Positions 35,897 through 47,743 of a stretch of 64,000 bases of DNA are shown here, piece by piece; positions within the stretch are counted from its first letter, which is position 1; each line of letters opens with the position of its first letter. Source of the stretch: Limnephilus marmoratus (lineage: Eukaryota; Arthropoda; Insecta; Trichoptera; Limnephilidae); NCBI GenBank assembly GCA_917880885.1, contig OU862922.1, forward strand, positions 310,001 through 374,000, in the 5' to 3' direction. The position numbers and the translations under genes are program-made. The notes under the pieces were generated by a model, which saw nothing but the letters and a program-made list of their open reading frames with translations, was not told where the DNA came from and ran no database searches.

Positions 35897-36525
35897 AATA
35901 CAATGGAATTCCACCACGAATTATCAGTGCAAAAACTAGACTCATTAAGAACTTATTCTTAATTACATTTCAATATCTTTGAGTCATACTAACATTTTAT
36001 GAAATTAAAAATAATTTTTTTGAGTCATCTAAACGTATAACACTCGAAAGTTTTTTGAGAAAATCGTTAGTTTTTGTGCAATTTGGATAATTCCGAGAAT
36101 CGAACGCTGCAAACTGCAAGCATGGCAACATTAAACGCTTTTCGGTTTCGTGTTGAAATATTAATTATTGCTCTCCATAGCCTGGCCCGGTCTCGGTGCA
36201 CCGCCCGGCGGCATTTTGCAAACAAACGGGCCGAACAAACAATGCCAAACACTTACAAGAACGGATTATACGCTGCTAATTAAGCAGGTCTGTGTAGCGT
36301 GCTTCTATAGCACACATGCTAGCTGCCAGCTGCCAGCCACCAGCCACCAGCTACAGGTCGGAAACCTTTTGATTTGTTCAAGCGCTGAATATCACACTTG
36401 AGCTCTTATAAAAAAAAACTGGGTTGAAAAGATTGATCGGGCGAAATATAATCACTAAATGAAAAGAGCTGTGAAACGCTGCACCAACGCGTAGGCATAT
36501 TCGAGCCCTCTTTTCACACAGGGAG

Positions 36526-36860
36526 GCTCCACACAGGAGACCTTGAGAAAATAATTTCTTTCAGGGCCTATGTCATCTTTGGGGATGCTGTGTGGAGGGT
36601 ATTTTTAAGGAAAGGAAGGAGAGGAGAGTTCTGGGAAGGATAAGGGTTTAAGGTGTGGGTAGGAATCTGGGGTTCAGGGTGTCCTGGTCATCCGCCTCCA
36701 AAACCTAGACAAACCTCACCCCATGAACCCGGGCACCCGTGTTAAATCACCAAACGTAGCGAACCGCTTAGGGTGACCTACGGCAGAGGTTTTGGTTATC
36801 CAATGAATGTTCCCGGGGCGGCGGTTCCCATTCCCGCCTCCCAAATTGTGTTTCACGCCA
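36526..36860 (-). mobile_element. LINE-tail repeat family T, copy
   Basis: Read on the minus strand it goes from 'caatttgggaggcgggaatg' through 'ggataaccaaaacctctg' and the CTTCCTTTCC block. It ends with the two-level stem-loop (CTCCACACAG ... CTGTGTGGAG). The poly-A end is degraded. Confidence 0.8.
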
Positions 36861-37057
36861 ACTCAGGACAAAGTCAACTCAACACCTCTTTAAAAAGTCG
36901 ATTAAAAGCTACAAAACAAAAATTGTAAGATAGCCTATAACCTAACACGACGTAACCTATTTAACCATTTTTTATCACTTTTAACGATTTTTCAAAGGTG
37001 TTTAGTTGATTTCATTCTGAGTTGTCTGACCATCATTCGAGCCTTACCTCTCGACCA

Positions 37058-37405
37058 GGGTCTGCGTGGTCGATGAGTAAGGCCCCCGATTAGCGATCCG
37101 GAGGTCGCGGGTTTAAATTTCGGCGTGCGCAACTAAATTTTATTTGATTGATTTGTGTTATTTCACAATTTAATCATTTAAAAATAATGTAAGGTATATT
37201 TACGGCACAATCCAGGTTGAAAGTTATTCTCAGCATCGCAAAGACCACCATTCAGAATCGAAACGTTGCTTGAAATGGCTTTAGTCGCGTTAAGTGACTA
37301 GATGTGAATAGCCAGGTACTTCCCCACCTTCCCTATCTCCACGCTACCTTCAGGCTCACAACATACTCTAATTGGGTATGCCATAGTCTCACTGGCTCCA
37401 CATAT
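37058..37405 (+). mobile_element. SINE family S, copy 6
   Basis: It has a tRNA-like head with B-box-like GGTCGCGGGTTTAAATTTC. The body blocks (aaattttatttgattgattt, attcagaatcgaaacgttgc, gactagatgtgaatagccag) are followed by the 'tatgccatagtctcactggc' tail. Part of the C/T tract and the very 3' end are missing. Confidence 0.8.
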
Positions 37406-37409
37406 TCGC

Positions 37410-39080
37410 ATATTTTGTTTTAAAGGCCCAAAACGATTGAACGATGCCAAGTTACAGACATTTTCGACAAAACCTTTATCGAACGACCGTGCTAGGTACC
37501 CGTCTGATATAAGTGATAGAAGTCTGTTAAATATCAAACATGAAAAACGGTTTTTAAAAAGCCATTAAAATTAATTATTGTATTTTCCTGTGTGTTGATT
37601 ATTAAAAAAAACTATTTTATTTCAGCCAAAGATTTAACCGGTTAATGACTCGGTTTCTCCATTGTTAAGAAAAATCATCAATAATAATGAAGGTGTTAAT
37701 TAAATCAATGTGAAAGAAGCGAATGATAATATACATTTTGTGAAACACGATCCGATTGTATTCTCGGTAGTTATGATACTTGTTCAGAAAAGCGTTGTTA
37801 ATTAACGAACAAGTGCACTAAATAAAATAAAGTGTAGCCAATTGAATTGCAAGTGTGACGTGCATACAGCAATGACGGGCAAATGGCGCTAAGAAAATTT
37901 CCCCGGACTTTACAAGGTACAAGGGGGGAGATAACGGAGGTGCTATCTTTAAGAGCACTCGACTCGTGTAGTGTGTGCAAGACAGAAATGCGGTTCCGAT
38001 AAAGTCTACCTATAAAGATATTTATGGGTGACATTTAGTGTCGCATTTGAAGCAATTAAATGGCAACAAGGTTTCGATACAACTATCTACAGCTCGTGCC
38101 CTTGGGACAACAATGTTCTATCTGACATTTTGATCAAAATTGACTTACAATAAAATTAAATAGACCAAAAGTTTATTAGATTTTTCTCTCTTTAAAATTC
38201 TACCTAAAAATGTCAATATAAGTTCGCAGATATTTGCAATCTACTATACTAACATACTAACCAGCGACTATACTCAAATTAAACGAGAGCATCTATCAAG
38301 AAATGGTCAACATACACCGGGATTTGTGTCGAAAAGTTTTCGAAAATCTAAGGACCTGATTTGAGGAATGCCAGCGGCGAGATGGCGGCCATTTAGACGT
38401 TACGAAATGATTTTCCAGCATATTTTTGTTCATATCAATAATCATTTATTTAAATACAATCAGTATTTTTTTTCACGATTATTTCAAAAGTGCAAATGTT
38501 CATGGCCCACCCTGTATTAGCATTTTATTCGTGATTCTCAATATCTCAGTTTCACGCACATGGCAGATAGAACCTTGCTATCCCAAAGGCACGAACTGAT
38601 GAAGCAGATTGCGAAACGTATGTTAACGGAAAGATACAAACATATTTAAGTTATCTAAAAAGTCATCCTTTGTCGTACTCTCCTAACAATATGTAGGTAT
38701 ATAAGATGTACGACCATTCACTCTGCTTCAAAGTGTTGAGTGTGGGGAGAAAAGCTTTGAAATGAGTTGATGATGACCTCTGATGTGCGGTGGAAACCCT
38801 TTCAAACATCACCTTCAAAGCAAAACCAAAGGGCACCGCTCGCTTTAAACCTACGTAAAAATATTACTTTCCCTAACCCATCAAAAAACAACCAATAGAC
38901 CGACATTTTATTTTTTGACATTAAAGCTGTGTTCAAAAAACATAACATAATTTAATTCACAGCTCTTGGAATACCAGGGGTAAAATTCTAATTGCCTGCA
39001 GAACACCAATTGACATTATTTTAGTAAAAGTTACTTGTTTCTTTGCAAAATGATGTTTTTCTAACTTGTACCGTCTTACC
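37410..39080. other. AT-rich stretch, nothing recognised
   Basis: No family repeat or convincing coding sequence. Confidence 0.45.
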
Positions 39081-39086
39081 AGATAA

Positions 39087-39252
39087 GGGAACGTTCCCAT
39101 ACTACGTGACACGTTTAGGGGGGGGGAGGTCTTCAAAATGTCACGCTTGGTACAAATGAGCGGCGGCGGGCTTATTAGGTTTTTGGTCACCGGGGGTGGG
39201 GGGGGGGGTTAAAAATTGTAAAAAGTTGGTCACGTAGTATGGGTACGTTCCC
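39087..39252 (-). mobile_element. PIF/Harbinger-like MITE, family B, copy 3
   Basis: The ends are GGGAACGTTCCCATACTACG and the complement of GGGAACGTACCC, with an exact TAA duplication (39084-39086 and 39253-39255). The interior is in the opposite orientation to copies 1 and 2, with G-runs in place of C-runs. Confidence 0.87.
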
Positions 39253-39382
39253 TAATGTGTTTTATATGTTTATATTTTTATGTTGATTCCCCAGATAGTC
39301 ACTTATATTCAAAGAAATGTTTTTTTCTTCTTTTTTCTAATGTCTTAAAAAAATATTAATTTATACTTTTTTTTTTCATTAG

Positions 39383-39845
39383 CTTCACACAGGAGACCCT
39401 GAAGAAAATAATTTCCCTCGGGGTCTATGTCATCCTTAGGGGATACTGTGTAAAAGGTTGAAATTGTAGGGAAAGGAAGAAGAGGAAGTTCTGGGAAGGA
39501 AATAGGTAAGAGGGGCGGGTAGGAATATTGGGTCAGTGTGTTCAGGAGTGAGGGATGTATCAATCCATCCCTTCAACTGCGGTGCAAGGCGATGGGTCGA
39601 GAGATTATGGTTGGAGAGGTCAAAAGACCCCATCAACTAGCCTCCCTCGATCCGGCCCGCCACGCAGCAGGTGAGACACCCGGCACCCGACACCCGGCCA
39701 CCAAGATTTTGACAAACATGAAGTGCCCCATGAATCCGGGCACCCCTGCTAAGTCACCAAACGTAGCGAGCCACTTGGGGTAGGGAGGTATTGGTTCCAA
39801 TAAATGAATAAGAGCGGCGGTACCCATACCAGCCTCCCTAAACAT
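39383..39845 (-). mobile_element. LINE-tail repeat family T, long copy
   Basis: In minus orientation the family order is kept and the poly-A side is the T-run at 39367-39377. It includes the middle block also seen at 7634-7760 (ccgccacgcagcaggtgaga region), making it one of the longest copies. ORFs in it are family by-products. Confidence 0.75.
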
Positions 39846-40307
39846 ATTTGTTTTTTTTCTTGAAAGAAAGACAAACATTCCCGGGTTACGAATAACCCGA
39901 CTTTATTTGAAAATCTCCTACTACCACCACGTAAGCCGAAAATGTTACTTGAGTCGTGATGGAGGACTTAGCCAGCCGAGGAATCGAACACGGAATGCCT
40001 GGGTAGGACCCAAACGCGATGCCCACTCAACCACTGACCGGTCAAACGAAGTACGGTATAACTAAGACGTACGAAAATATTCTTGAGCTTTATTATTTTC
40101 TCCAGCTAAATAAGCGTTATTCACAACAAAATAAGTCGTATGAGGTTGTCCTGTAAATAAATACAGGTGATATACAGATAAATTAACATACGCAAATGAC
40201 TAAATGACAAACTAGAATAATATTAATATAAATTACTTCCTTGCCAAGCGAATAAAATATATTTTATTACGCTACGAGCATTATGTTACATAGGTGGAGG
40301 CCAAAAT

Positions 40308-40911
40308 ACCCAACCAAACTGAAAAAATATTTTTGTAATCAAAAGGTACATCAAATATCTAGGTACTTTATTTATTTTTATTTTAAATTGTAAAATAGGG
40401 TCGTTAAATATTTTAATATTTCAAGTTTTTTGAGGCAACTTTGGAAATTATTACTGAGTAAATGATAAACATTAAAAAAATAATTTTTATTATAAACATA
40501 AAATGAAATACCAAATAAAAGATAAAAATTATAAAAAAGGCATGGGTGTAAATTTAAATTACAAATGACCCATTTACGTCGATACACAAAATTTGTCGTA
40601 CATAAATTAAAATTACTACCCAAGAAAACCGTAATTTTTAAAATGTTTTCTTTTTATTTTATTTCATTTTTCATTATAATAACACAGTGAATAAGGCAAG
40701 ATTTTTTTTTATAATTAGGTATAATTAATTCACAAAAAATTTACAAGTAGCCTTTGATATGAAGGAAAATTGAATTCTTTAATTATTATCTGTATTTCAT
40801 TATTTAAAACCAAAATAAATATAAAGAAATAGCTCACATCCGTGCTATACATTTAATATAACTTTTGATTTAAAAAATATTCAGTTTGTTTTGGTATTTT
40901 GGCCTCAAATC
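40308..40911. mobile_element. TIR element, family X, copy 1
   Basis: The left end GAGGCCAAAATACCCAACCA and the complement of the right end (GAGGCCAAAATACCAAAACA) agree over about 35 bp with a few mismatches. Similarity to copy 2 (about 47.74-48.65 kb) extends some 50 bp beyond the right TIR, so the true boundary may be wider. No transposase and no clean TSD; superfamily unassigned. Confidence 0.6.
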
Positions 40912-41256
40912 CAAAATTAAGTTTTGTATGAAACGGGCCGAAACAGGTAGCGCAGACATTCCTCTTAAAAGGATTAATCTGTTATTACAACAACAAAACC
41001 GAAGATCATATTGTATTTGGAGATAAATGGTTTTGAATTTGAAGCTTCTTAAAGGAGATAAAAATTTATTTCAAGAATGAGTACAGAATACACTTTAAAA
41101 TTCGTAATAAACACGTTGCCTAGTTGACTACGCTGCGTTAAATAAAACTTGTTGAATTGTGTCAGATTATAATACGTACTTAATATTTTAGTATGTCAAC
41201 AAACCTCCGAACGGTCAATTAAAGCGGTCCAAGTGTTTTGTCAAACAGTTGTTCTT

Positions 41257-41660
41257 TTTTTACATTAATTCCACACAGGAGGCCCTGAGTAAAATAATTT
41301 CCCCAGGACGTATGCCAACTTTGAGAATGCTGTGTGGAGGGTCTTTTAAAATAAATAATGGAGATAAAGTACTAAGACAGAAAAGTGTGTGAGGGGTGGG
41401 TAGAATTCTGGGGGTTAATGTCAAATGTCAGGGTCAAAGGGACTCTCTCAACCGGCCTCCCCTGATCCGGCCCGCCACGCAGTTAGTGGGCAGACGCATC
41501 CGCCACCAAGATCTGAAACAACCTTATCCCGTGAACTCAGGCACCCCTGGTAAGTCACCAAACGTAGCGAACCACTCAGGTGACCTATGGCAGAGGTGTT
41601 GGTTATCCAATAAATAGTTCCCGAAGCGGCAGTTCCCATACCCGCCTCTCAAATTGATGG
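41257..41660 (-). mobile_element. LINE-tail repeat family T, copy
   Basis: Minus orientation, T-run at 41256-41262, then CCACACAGGA ... GCTGTGTGGAG (the 3' stem). The C/T block is replaced by a diverged segment. 'gtgacctatggcagaggtgt' and 'cccgcctctcaaattg' mark the 5' end. Confidence 0.75.
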
Positions 41661-42234
41661 AATTGTCTAACCAAAAACTAACTGTGCAAAATTGTATGGA
41701 ATAAAAAAAATTGAAGAAGGAAGTGTGTCGTAGCATTATAAATTAATAAAAGTACACACATGATCTTTGATTATACGTAACTTATAAGTATAACTATACT
41801 GATGTAAAGTCAAGTTAAAAGTTAAGTTAAATTGATTTTTTTTTAAATTTAGAAATTTAGTGATTATAAAAGAAATCTCAATGACTGAAAAAGTCTCAAT
41901 GGTAATTAAAAACATACAGTTTATTGCGGTTTTGATTGGCACACCTATCAGTTAGTGAATTTATGTAGCATCACTAATCTTAAAGATTTTACAAGACGAA
42001 AATCTCTCTCAGTACTCGCTACTCGCTATAATTCATTAATTATGCATTCGGAAGAAATTTAAATAAACTCCATCTGACAGAGATCTATCTAATGGGAGAT
42101 TTCTCTATTAGTGCGAATGGTCGGCTTTGGGTAGCCCTGGGGTAATTCTAGAAGGTATTATATTATATTATCACTAGCACTCCACTTCGCCTTTACTGAA
42201 CAAATTGATAAAAACGAAACAAAAAAATAGGACA

Positions 42235-42590
42235 TCTTTACATATACATAGTATAAAGCAAAGTCGCTACCGCTGCCTGTACGCTTAGATCTTTTATACT
42301 ACGCAACGGATTTTCGTGCGGTTTTCACCAATATATAGTGATTCATGAGGAAGTGTAAGGTATATAATTTGTCAAGGTTTGGTGTAAATTGGTTGAAATA
42401 TATAATATAAAGGAGAATGTCTGTAAGTCGTGGACAAGCGAGTTGGCAATCGGGCGGTGTGGATTTGATTTGTGTGCAAATTAACAGATGGCGGTGTGAG
42501 TTAATTTATCGTGGTTATAAAGTTTGGGTAACCATTTAGTAAACGCGTTGCGTTTCGTTAGTCACAGAAACGCGTGGCCGGGTCAGCTAG
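42235..42590 (+). mobile_element. Non-autonomous Helitron, family H2
   Basis: It begins TC after an A (42235) and ends CTAG before T (42591). A 3'-proximal hairpin GCGTTTC...GAAACGC sits about 15 bp before the end. The sequence (tatacatagtataaagc start, ggccgggtcagctag end) resembles common lepidopteran Helitrons. No Rep/helicase ORF at about 356 bp. Confidence 0.7.
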
Positions 42591-42748
42591 TAACAAATTA
42601 AATAACTGAACCAGATATGATTTTATAATTTTCGGAATACAATGCAATTTTTTTTCTACGGATGAAATTTCATATAATTACTTATTCAACTCAGCCAATG
42701 TACACAGTTTATTTTCAAAAATAACTTAATTTTTTTAAAGTTAAGTGT

Positions 42749-42945
42749 TTTAATTAAATGAAGACAATATTAGCGAAACTCAATCGAAAATCTGAAAAAT
42801 CAGAAAAAGATAGTTCACATCCAGGATACATCATCCGGTCACACATCCCAGGTGTGACCTATTTTTTTCCGTTTTCGATTGAGTTTCGCTAATATTGTCT
42901 CCATTTAATCAAAATATTACAATTTGAGGTTTTACTCATTAAGTT
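42749..42945 (-). mobile_element. tRNA-SINE-like inverted dimer (foldback), copy 2
   Basis: The left arm (attaaatgaagacaatatta...gaaaatctg) and right arm (ttttcgattgagtttcgcta...ctccatttaat) are inverted copies. The middle is degraded and lacks a clear B-box. The outer extension 'attacaatttgaggttttac' matches the unique end of the 59.8 kb and 12.4 kb copies. Confidence 0.75.
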
Positions 42946-43482
42946 AAAAATAAATAAATAAAGAAGTATTTTATTTGTCGGTAGAAATTCCGAATGCGGA
43001 ATCTTAAGACTCTCCGCTGCCCTAACAAGTGATAACTTCGAACTAAGAACCACGACTCGTCATCATTACCATAATGATCGTGATCACAGTCACGATAAAT
43101 CATTGCCAATCCCCCCCCCCCCATGCGCTAATATTATGCAATTTCAGCATGCCGTTTATTTACGTCTATGCAGAAATCGCACAGCAGTACCAACCATATC
43201 ACAGCAAAGGTAAAACAGGTACAAGTAATGTACTGAATAATAAATATAACTAGAGATATGATTCAGCAAATGATACGAAACTAATCCTTTTATCAATATT
43301 GACAACTGAAAGAACGTGAAATCCAAAGGAATTAGTCATACTATGGCGAAACAGATTGAAAAACGGAAGTTTTTTTTAGTTGAAGGCCGAAGCGGTGCAA
43401 CTGATTAGGACTATCATTATGACTATCAGACAGATAATCACAACATGAACATAAAACATGGTTTACGAACTTGAAATAGCCT

Positions 43483-43832
43483 TTTTATTTTTCTCCATCT
43501 GCCTGGAGCCATTGAGACGGTGGCATCCCCAATTTGAATACGTTGTGAGGAAGATAGTGGGGGTGAGGAGATGAGGAAGATAAATAGAGAGGAGTACACC
43601 TCGCTACTCTTATCTGGTCACCAAACACGGCTAAAGCCAGTACAAGCAACGTTTCAATTATGATTGGTAGTCTTGAAAGACTACCAGGGTGAACCAGGGC
43701 TTTATTTACAATACATTATTTTAACTGAATTAACTGTGAAATAGCACAAATCGAACAAAATTTACTTGGGCACGCCGGGAATTGAACCCGCGACCTCCGG
43801 ATTCATAGTCGAGAGCCTTATCTCTGTCGAGC
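43483..43832 (-). mobile_element. SINE family S, copy 7
   Basis: On the minus strand it has a tRNA-like head (gataaggctctcgactatga) with B-box GGGTTCAATTCCCGG. The body follows (aaattttgttcgatttgtg, attgaaacgttgcttgtac, gaccagataagagtagcg) and the tail (ggctccaggcagatgg) ends in an A-rich run. The head is one of the better preserved. Confidence 0.82.
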
Positions 43833-44306
43833 ATTATCTAGCCGTCAAAACAAACAACCTTCTAAAAAGAAAATCATTACTTTGCAATTTAAGTCTAACG
43901 AAACATCAAACTCGAACATGATCCCACACAATTCAAAACAAATTCAAAATAATTTCATTGTATTTATTATCAATGTTAATTTATCGGATATATAAAATAA
44001 TATGGGTAGTATGCCGTGATGAGCTTCCCTCTACTATATCCGACGTTTCAGACACCAAAATATAATAACAAAAAAACGTGACAGCCTTGCAGTGTATAAC
44101 GTTATGATGCTACAGGGATACTTGTATTCACTTTGCACATGTTTTGTGTATTCATCGTAGGTATGTATACAAGTTGTCCACAAAAAATAGTTAAATTCTA
44201 TAAACGTAACCCGTTGCACATATCATTTACGAGTAGTTATTATTTTTTACAATAAAGAGTTTAGATTTGATAAGGCTATCAGTCTTGGAGAGGAGAAGAG
44301 ACTCAC

Positions 44307-44475
44307 ATAGCCATACGTGTCCCCTGGGCCCCGTGTGGAGCAACTGCACGCTAAAGTCCAGTCCGGCCAGGTCCTGCCTCAGTTGCAGGTCATCCATCCC
44401 AAGCACCCTCCCCGGCAGCAGGAACAGGTGGTCCGCCCCGTCAGCGGGCCCCGCGCGCCCCCGGGCTGCGAGCAT
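44307..44475 (-). CDS. Candidate first coding exon, unrecognised protein
   Basis: On the minus strand ATG at 44475 has A at -3 and opens 56 codons plus one base to a strong donor, TAT|GTGAGT (44306..44301). The peptide starts MLAARGRAGPADGADHLFLL and includes LGMDDLQLRQDLAGLDFSVQ and LLHTGPRGHVWL. Codons are strongly GC-ending in an AT-rich region, as in true exons near GC-rich promoters. The phase-1 end fits the left-edge exon (T + GG gives Trp). The reading frame stays open upstream to about 44600, so an earlier start is possible. I do not recognise the family. Confidence 0.5.
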
Positions 44476-45559
44476 GCTAACCACCGTAGGGATCAACGCT
44501 ACACCGCTAACTCTACAGTTACAGTCAACACTCTTTGACACAGTCCACGATACACCAACAAATCTCAATACAATTGGCGTAGGTCCAAATGTTGCAAAAT
44601 ACAGTTAGTCGTTGGCACAGTCAGTAGTTTCTTTCAAATTATCAAACGTCCATAATTTATGATCCAATCAACCCATGTTTTGATGCAGGAAGAGTATTTT
44701 GGGAGTGTCGTTGATTAACCACTTGTTTTCATCCACAAGTAATCAACAAACTGTAATCACAGCTAGTATTCAGTCAGAATGATCTTTGATGAATTCGGAT
44801 GTTGCAGAATTGTCACGTTCCAAGAAGGCTACACAAACTGCAGCACGTGGCGGAACAGCCGGTTACCAGATCACCTCAGTTGGACTCTGTCAATTTGCCA
44901 GTAATCCGAGATAGAGGAGCGGTCGGTTCTACGATCAAAAATAAACCGAAAAGTTCGATGCTAACAACTGTCAAACAACAATGCTCTGAACGTGCAGTTT
45001 AAATGCTTTCATTCCATCTGTTATCACTTCTGCAAGATCTGTCACAATTCCGCTGTCAGACTAAACAACAAAAAAAACGTTGCATAACACACAAGTCGTT
45101 CGCTTTTAACTGGGTTATAGCTCGCTGTTAACGAATTCAGCAGTTATTTTTTTTCCTTTTTGCCGGAGTATGCAAATGTTGCAAGAGGCGGTAGTGGGAG
45201 CCGACCAGAGTGTCTCCTTCAACTAGATAATGAAGGAAGCGCTGCTTCGCCCACAAGTGACAAATGCATCAGAACCACGGCACACTATTGCACACAGCTG
45301 CACATCTTACGTCACCGCGGAAGAACTCGTTAACTTCACACTGTTGCGACTATTATTGAAAATATTCCAACACACTCCGCCAAATATAGATGATTGAAAA
45401 TATCAATTTCGCACTGTACAATTAGTTTTAACTTCGCCAGAAATGGTGTACGGTTTTATAAAAATGTTTTTAGAGCATTTGGGTAAGGTTCTAAGCATGC
45501 TTCCTTTGCAAAAGCTGCCTCAACCGGCGTTTTGTTTTCACCGCGCTTTTCGGATAACG

Positions 45560-45740
45560 TAAATATTTTTCCTGGACGGGCGACGAGGCTTCGCTAAACA
45601 AGCTATCGCGGCGAACGCGGCCGGCCGACTGGCGGCGGGCGGCGCACGGCGGTAGGCGGCGAAGGAGGGCGGAGCAGCCTCCGCCCCGCCCTACCCTCCC
45701 TCCCTCCCCCCGGCCGCGGAGCCTGCCTGAAAACCTATCC
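45560..45740 (-). promoter_or_regulatory. GC-rich CpG promoter-like island
   Basis: A sharply bounded interval rich in CGG/GCG and C-runs (gcggcgaacgcggccggccg, later ccctccctccctcccc) interrupts AT-rich DNA. It lies about 1.1 kb upstream of the candidate minus-strand first exon, where a promoter and 5' UTR would be expected. No TATA box is evident. The start site is not determinable by eye. Confidence 0.45.
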
Positions 45741-46989
45741 TACGAAAATATTATGTGGAACTGGAAAGTAAAAGCCAACGATTTTCATATTTGGAAATGG
45801 TTGAAGTTTCGGAGTTTTGTGAAGAGCGGAAAGTCTGCCCGCTTCGATAAATACCATCATCCACTGCCACCATTACACCATTTGATATCCATCAATAGTC
45901 AATAGGTTGAACAGAAAATATTTTACTCTTTTTAAAAGGAGAAAATCTGTTTGTCTCAGTAACTAACTCGAATTAGAACGAAATTTCACAGCTCTCTTTG
46001 TCTGATATTTCTACAGGTCGTACGTGGACGAAAGAAAGTAATAATTTTGTTTTCGAATAGTTTTATTATAGGTACCATATATATAAATCACGGGATATTA
46101 TAATTGTAGGATTTGTCAAGCTGAAAGTTTATTTAAAGAACACATCAGAAAGAGGACAATTGGTGCAGAAAGAATAAGAAAAAATATTTACAAAAATGGA
46201 CTAATTTGTATGAAGGTACTATATCGCGTGTCTGAATTCTTGACGTATTAGTTAATATTTTGAAAACGGCAATTAAAAAATTTTCTGTTAAAATATCATA
46301 TTATTCGTAGGTGATTTAGCCTTTGCCTAAATTCAGGGTACAACCAGTTCCAATTTTAAAAATGAAATTTAAATTCAAAGCAAATCCGAGTTCTAGAGTT
46401 CATCGTACCAGAATTACACAGGACGGACACACAACATAAATTAGTATTTCTGAAAATATAAGTAAATTATTCTGTACAATTATTCGTAGAAACTAATAAA
46501 TTAAATACTCGTAAGACAATAGGTTCATTTTGTTCAATGTACCCCCCCCCCCCCTAGTGAGAGTTAATTAATTAAATTAAGGCGATCCAATAGTTCAGGA
46601 AAAAATCGAAATCGAAATTCACGCCCTTTATGGGAGGAGTTTAAAAATACTTGAGAAAAAGCTTTTGGAAAGGTTGGAAAAGGTATTTGAGATTTTTTTT
46701 TAACGGGTTGATTTCGTAAAGGTCTGTAAAAAATATGAATTCCTTTTTTACGCATTGTTTATTGTAAGAAAACGGAAATTTAAAATTAATTTCACGAAAC
46801 TAAGCGACTCGGAGTAACGCGTGCATCTCCCGCTAAGGCCGGGGCGTGACTGATACGAAATGGGTTGTGCCCAGTGCATGGTTCTTGTGCCCATGCCATA
46901 AGGGTCACTTCAAGAATCCAAATTCGTAGAGTGCGGGCCGTATTGATTGATGTTAAAAATAACAACGAGAAAATGCATATTTTATTTTA

Positions 46990-47345
46990 TTTTGTGAAGT
47001 TCGAGCGTAAATATCAATTTTTTTTGCGATTATTATAAAAGAAACTAAATTTGCCACATTATAAAATAAAACCAAATCCGAAAAGGGGTTTATAAATAGG
47101 AGACTTTGGACTTGAAAGTGTTTTTTATAGACCTTATACATTATTTTTTTATAGGCTTATTAAAAGACTTATTAAAAAAATGACCGATATTTTTAAGGGC
47201 CAAGGTGTGTTCTACACGCAGTATTTAATTGAAGCATCTGTAATACTTCTAAGCGATCAAATTTTCAAAACAAAAACATATGATTTTGTATGATTTTGCA
47301 TTATTTAGTATGGCTTCATCTTAAGCAAGATGTTTAATGGGGTGT
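46990..47345. repeat. Dispersed repeat, family R, copy 2
   Basis: Ordered similarity with 29695-30060 (see that copy). It lacks the perfect palindrome present there. Confidence 0.6.
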
Positions 47346-47402
47346 AAGTAACTGAATATACTAGCGATCAGATAGATAAAGTAATCCAATCACCATGACT
47401 CC

Positions 47403-47664
47403 ATGTACTTCATTAGCAAGGAACTAATTAATCTGAACCGAAATAAACATTCCAAGGGATTAAAACAAACACCCAACCAAGGGAACATTCGACTTCTGAC
47501 AAGATGTAGTGAACCAATAAAAGTAAGTTTTATCTCCGACGATGCGTCGAACATGTATTTCAGCTGTGATGGAATTTTAATCAGGAATAACGACAATCCA
47601 CGGCTGATACGAGATACGACTTCAAAACCCAATTCTATTACACGATCAGATGTATTTTCTGATG
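47403..47664 (+). CDS. Candidate internal exon ending in GTAAGT donor, unrecognised
   Basis: A plus-strand frame is open from 47403 and reads through GNIRLLTRCSEPIKVSFISD, DASNMYFSCDGILIRNNDN and SITRSDVFSDG. It meets a strong donor (GATG|GTAAGTAC) at 47664. The composition is protein-like and the donor is good, but no convincing acceptor is visible and the antisense frame is also open. It may equally be a transposon-derived fragment. Confidence 0.3.
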
Positions 47665-47743
47665 GTAAGTACAATGACTTTGGAACTTTTAGTGTAACTT
47701 AAGAGGAACTTAGGCTTTAGCTTTGGTTGAGCGGCTTTTTAGA

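Noticed and set aside
44267..44608. Plus-strand 113-codon ORF
   Set aside because: It is antisense to the GC-rich candidate exon, which has ATG context and a donor site; the plus frame is Arg/Ser/Pro-rich and lacks splice signals.
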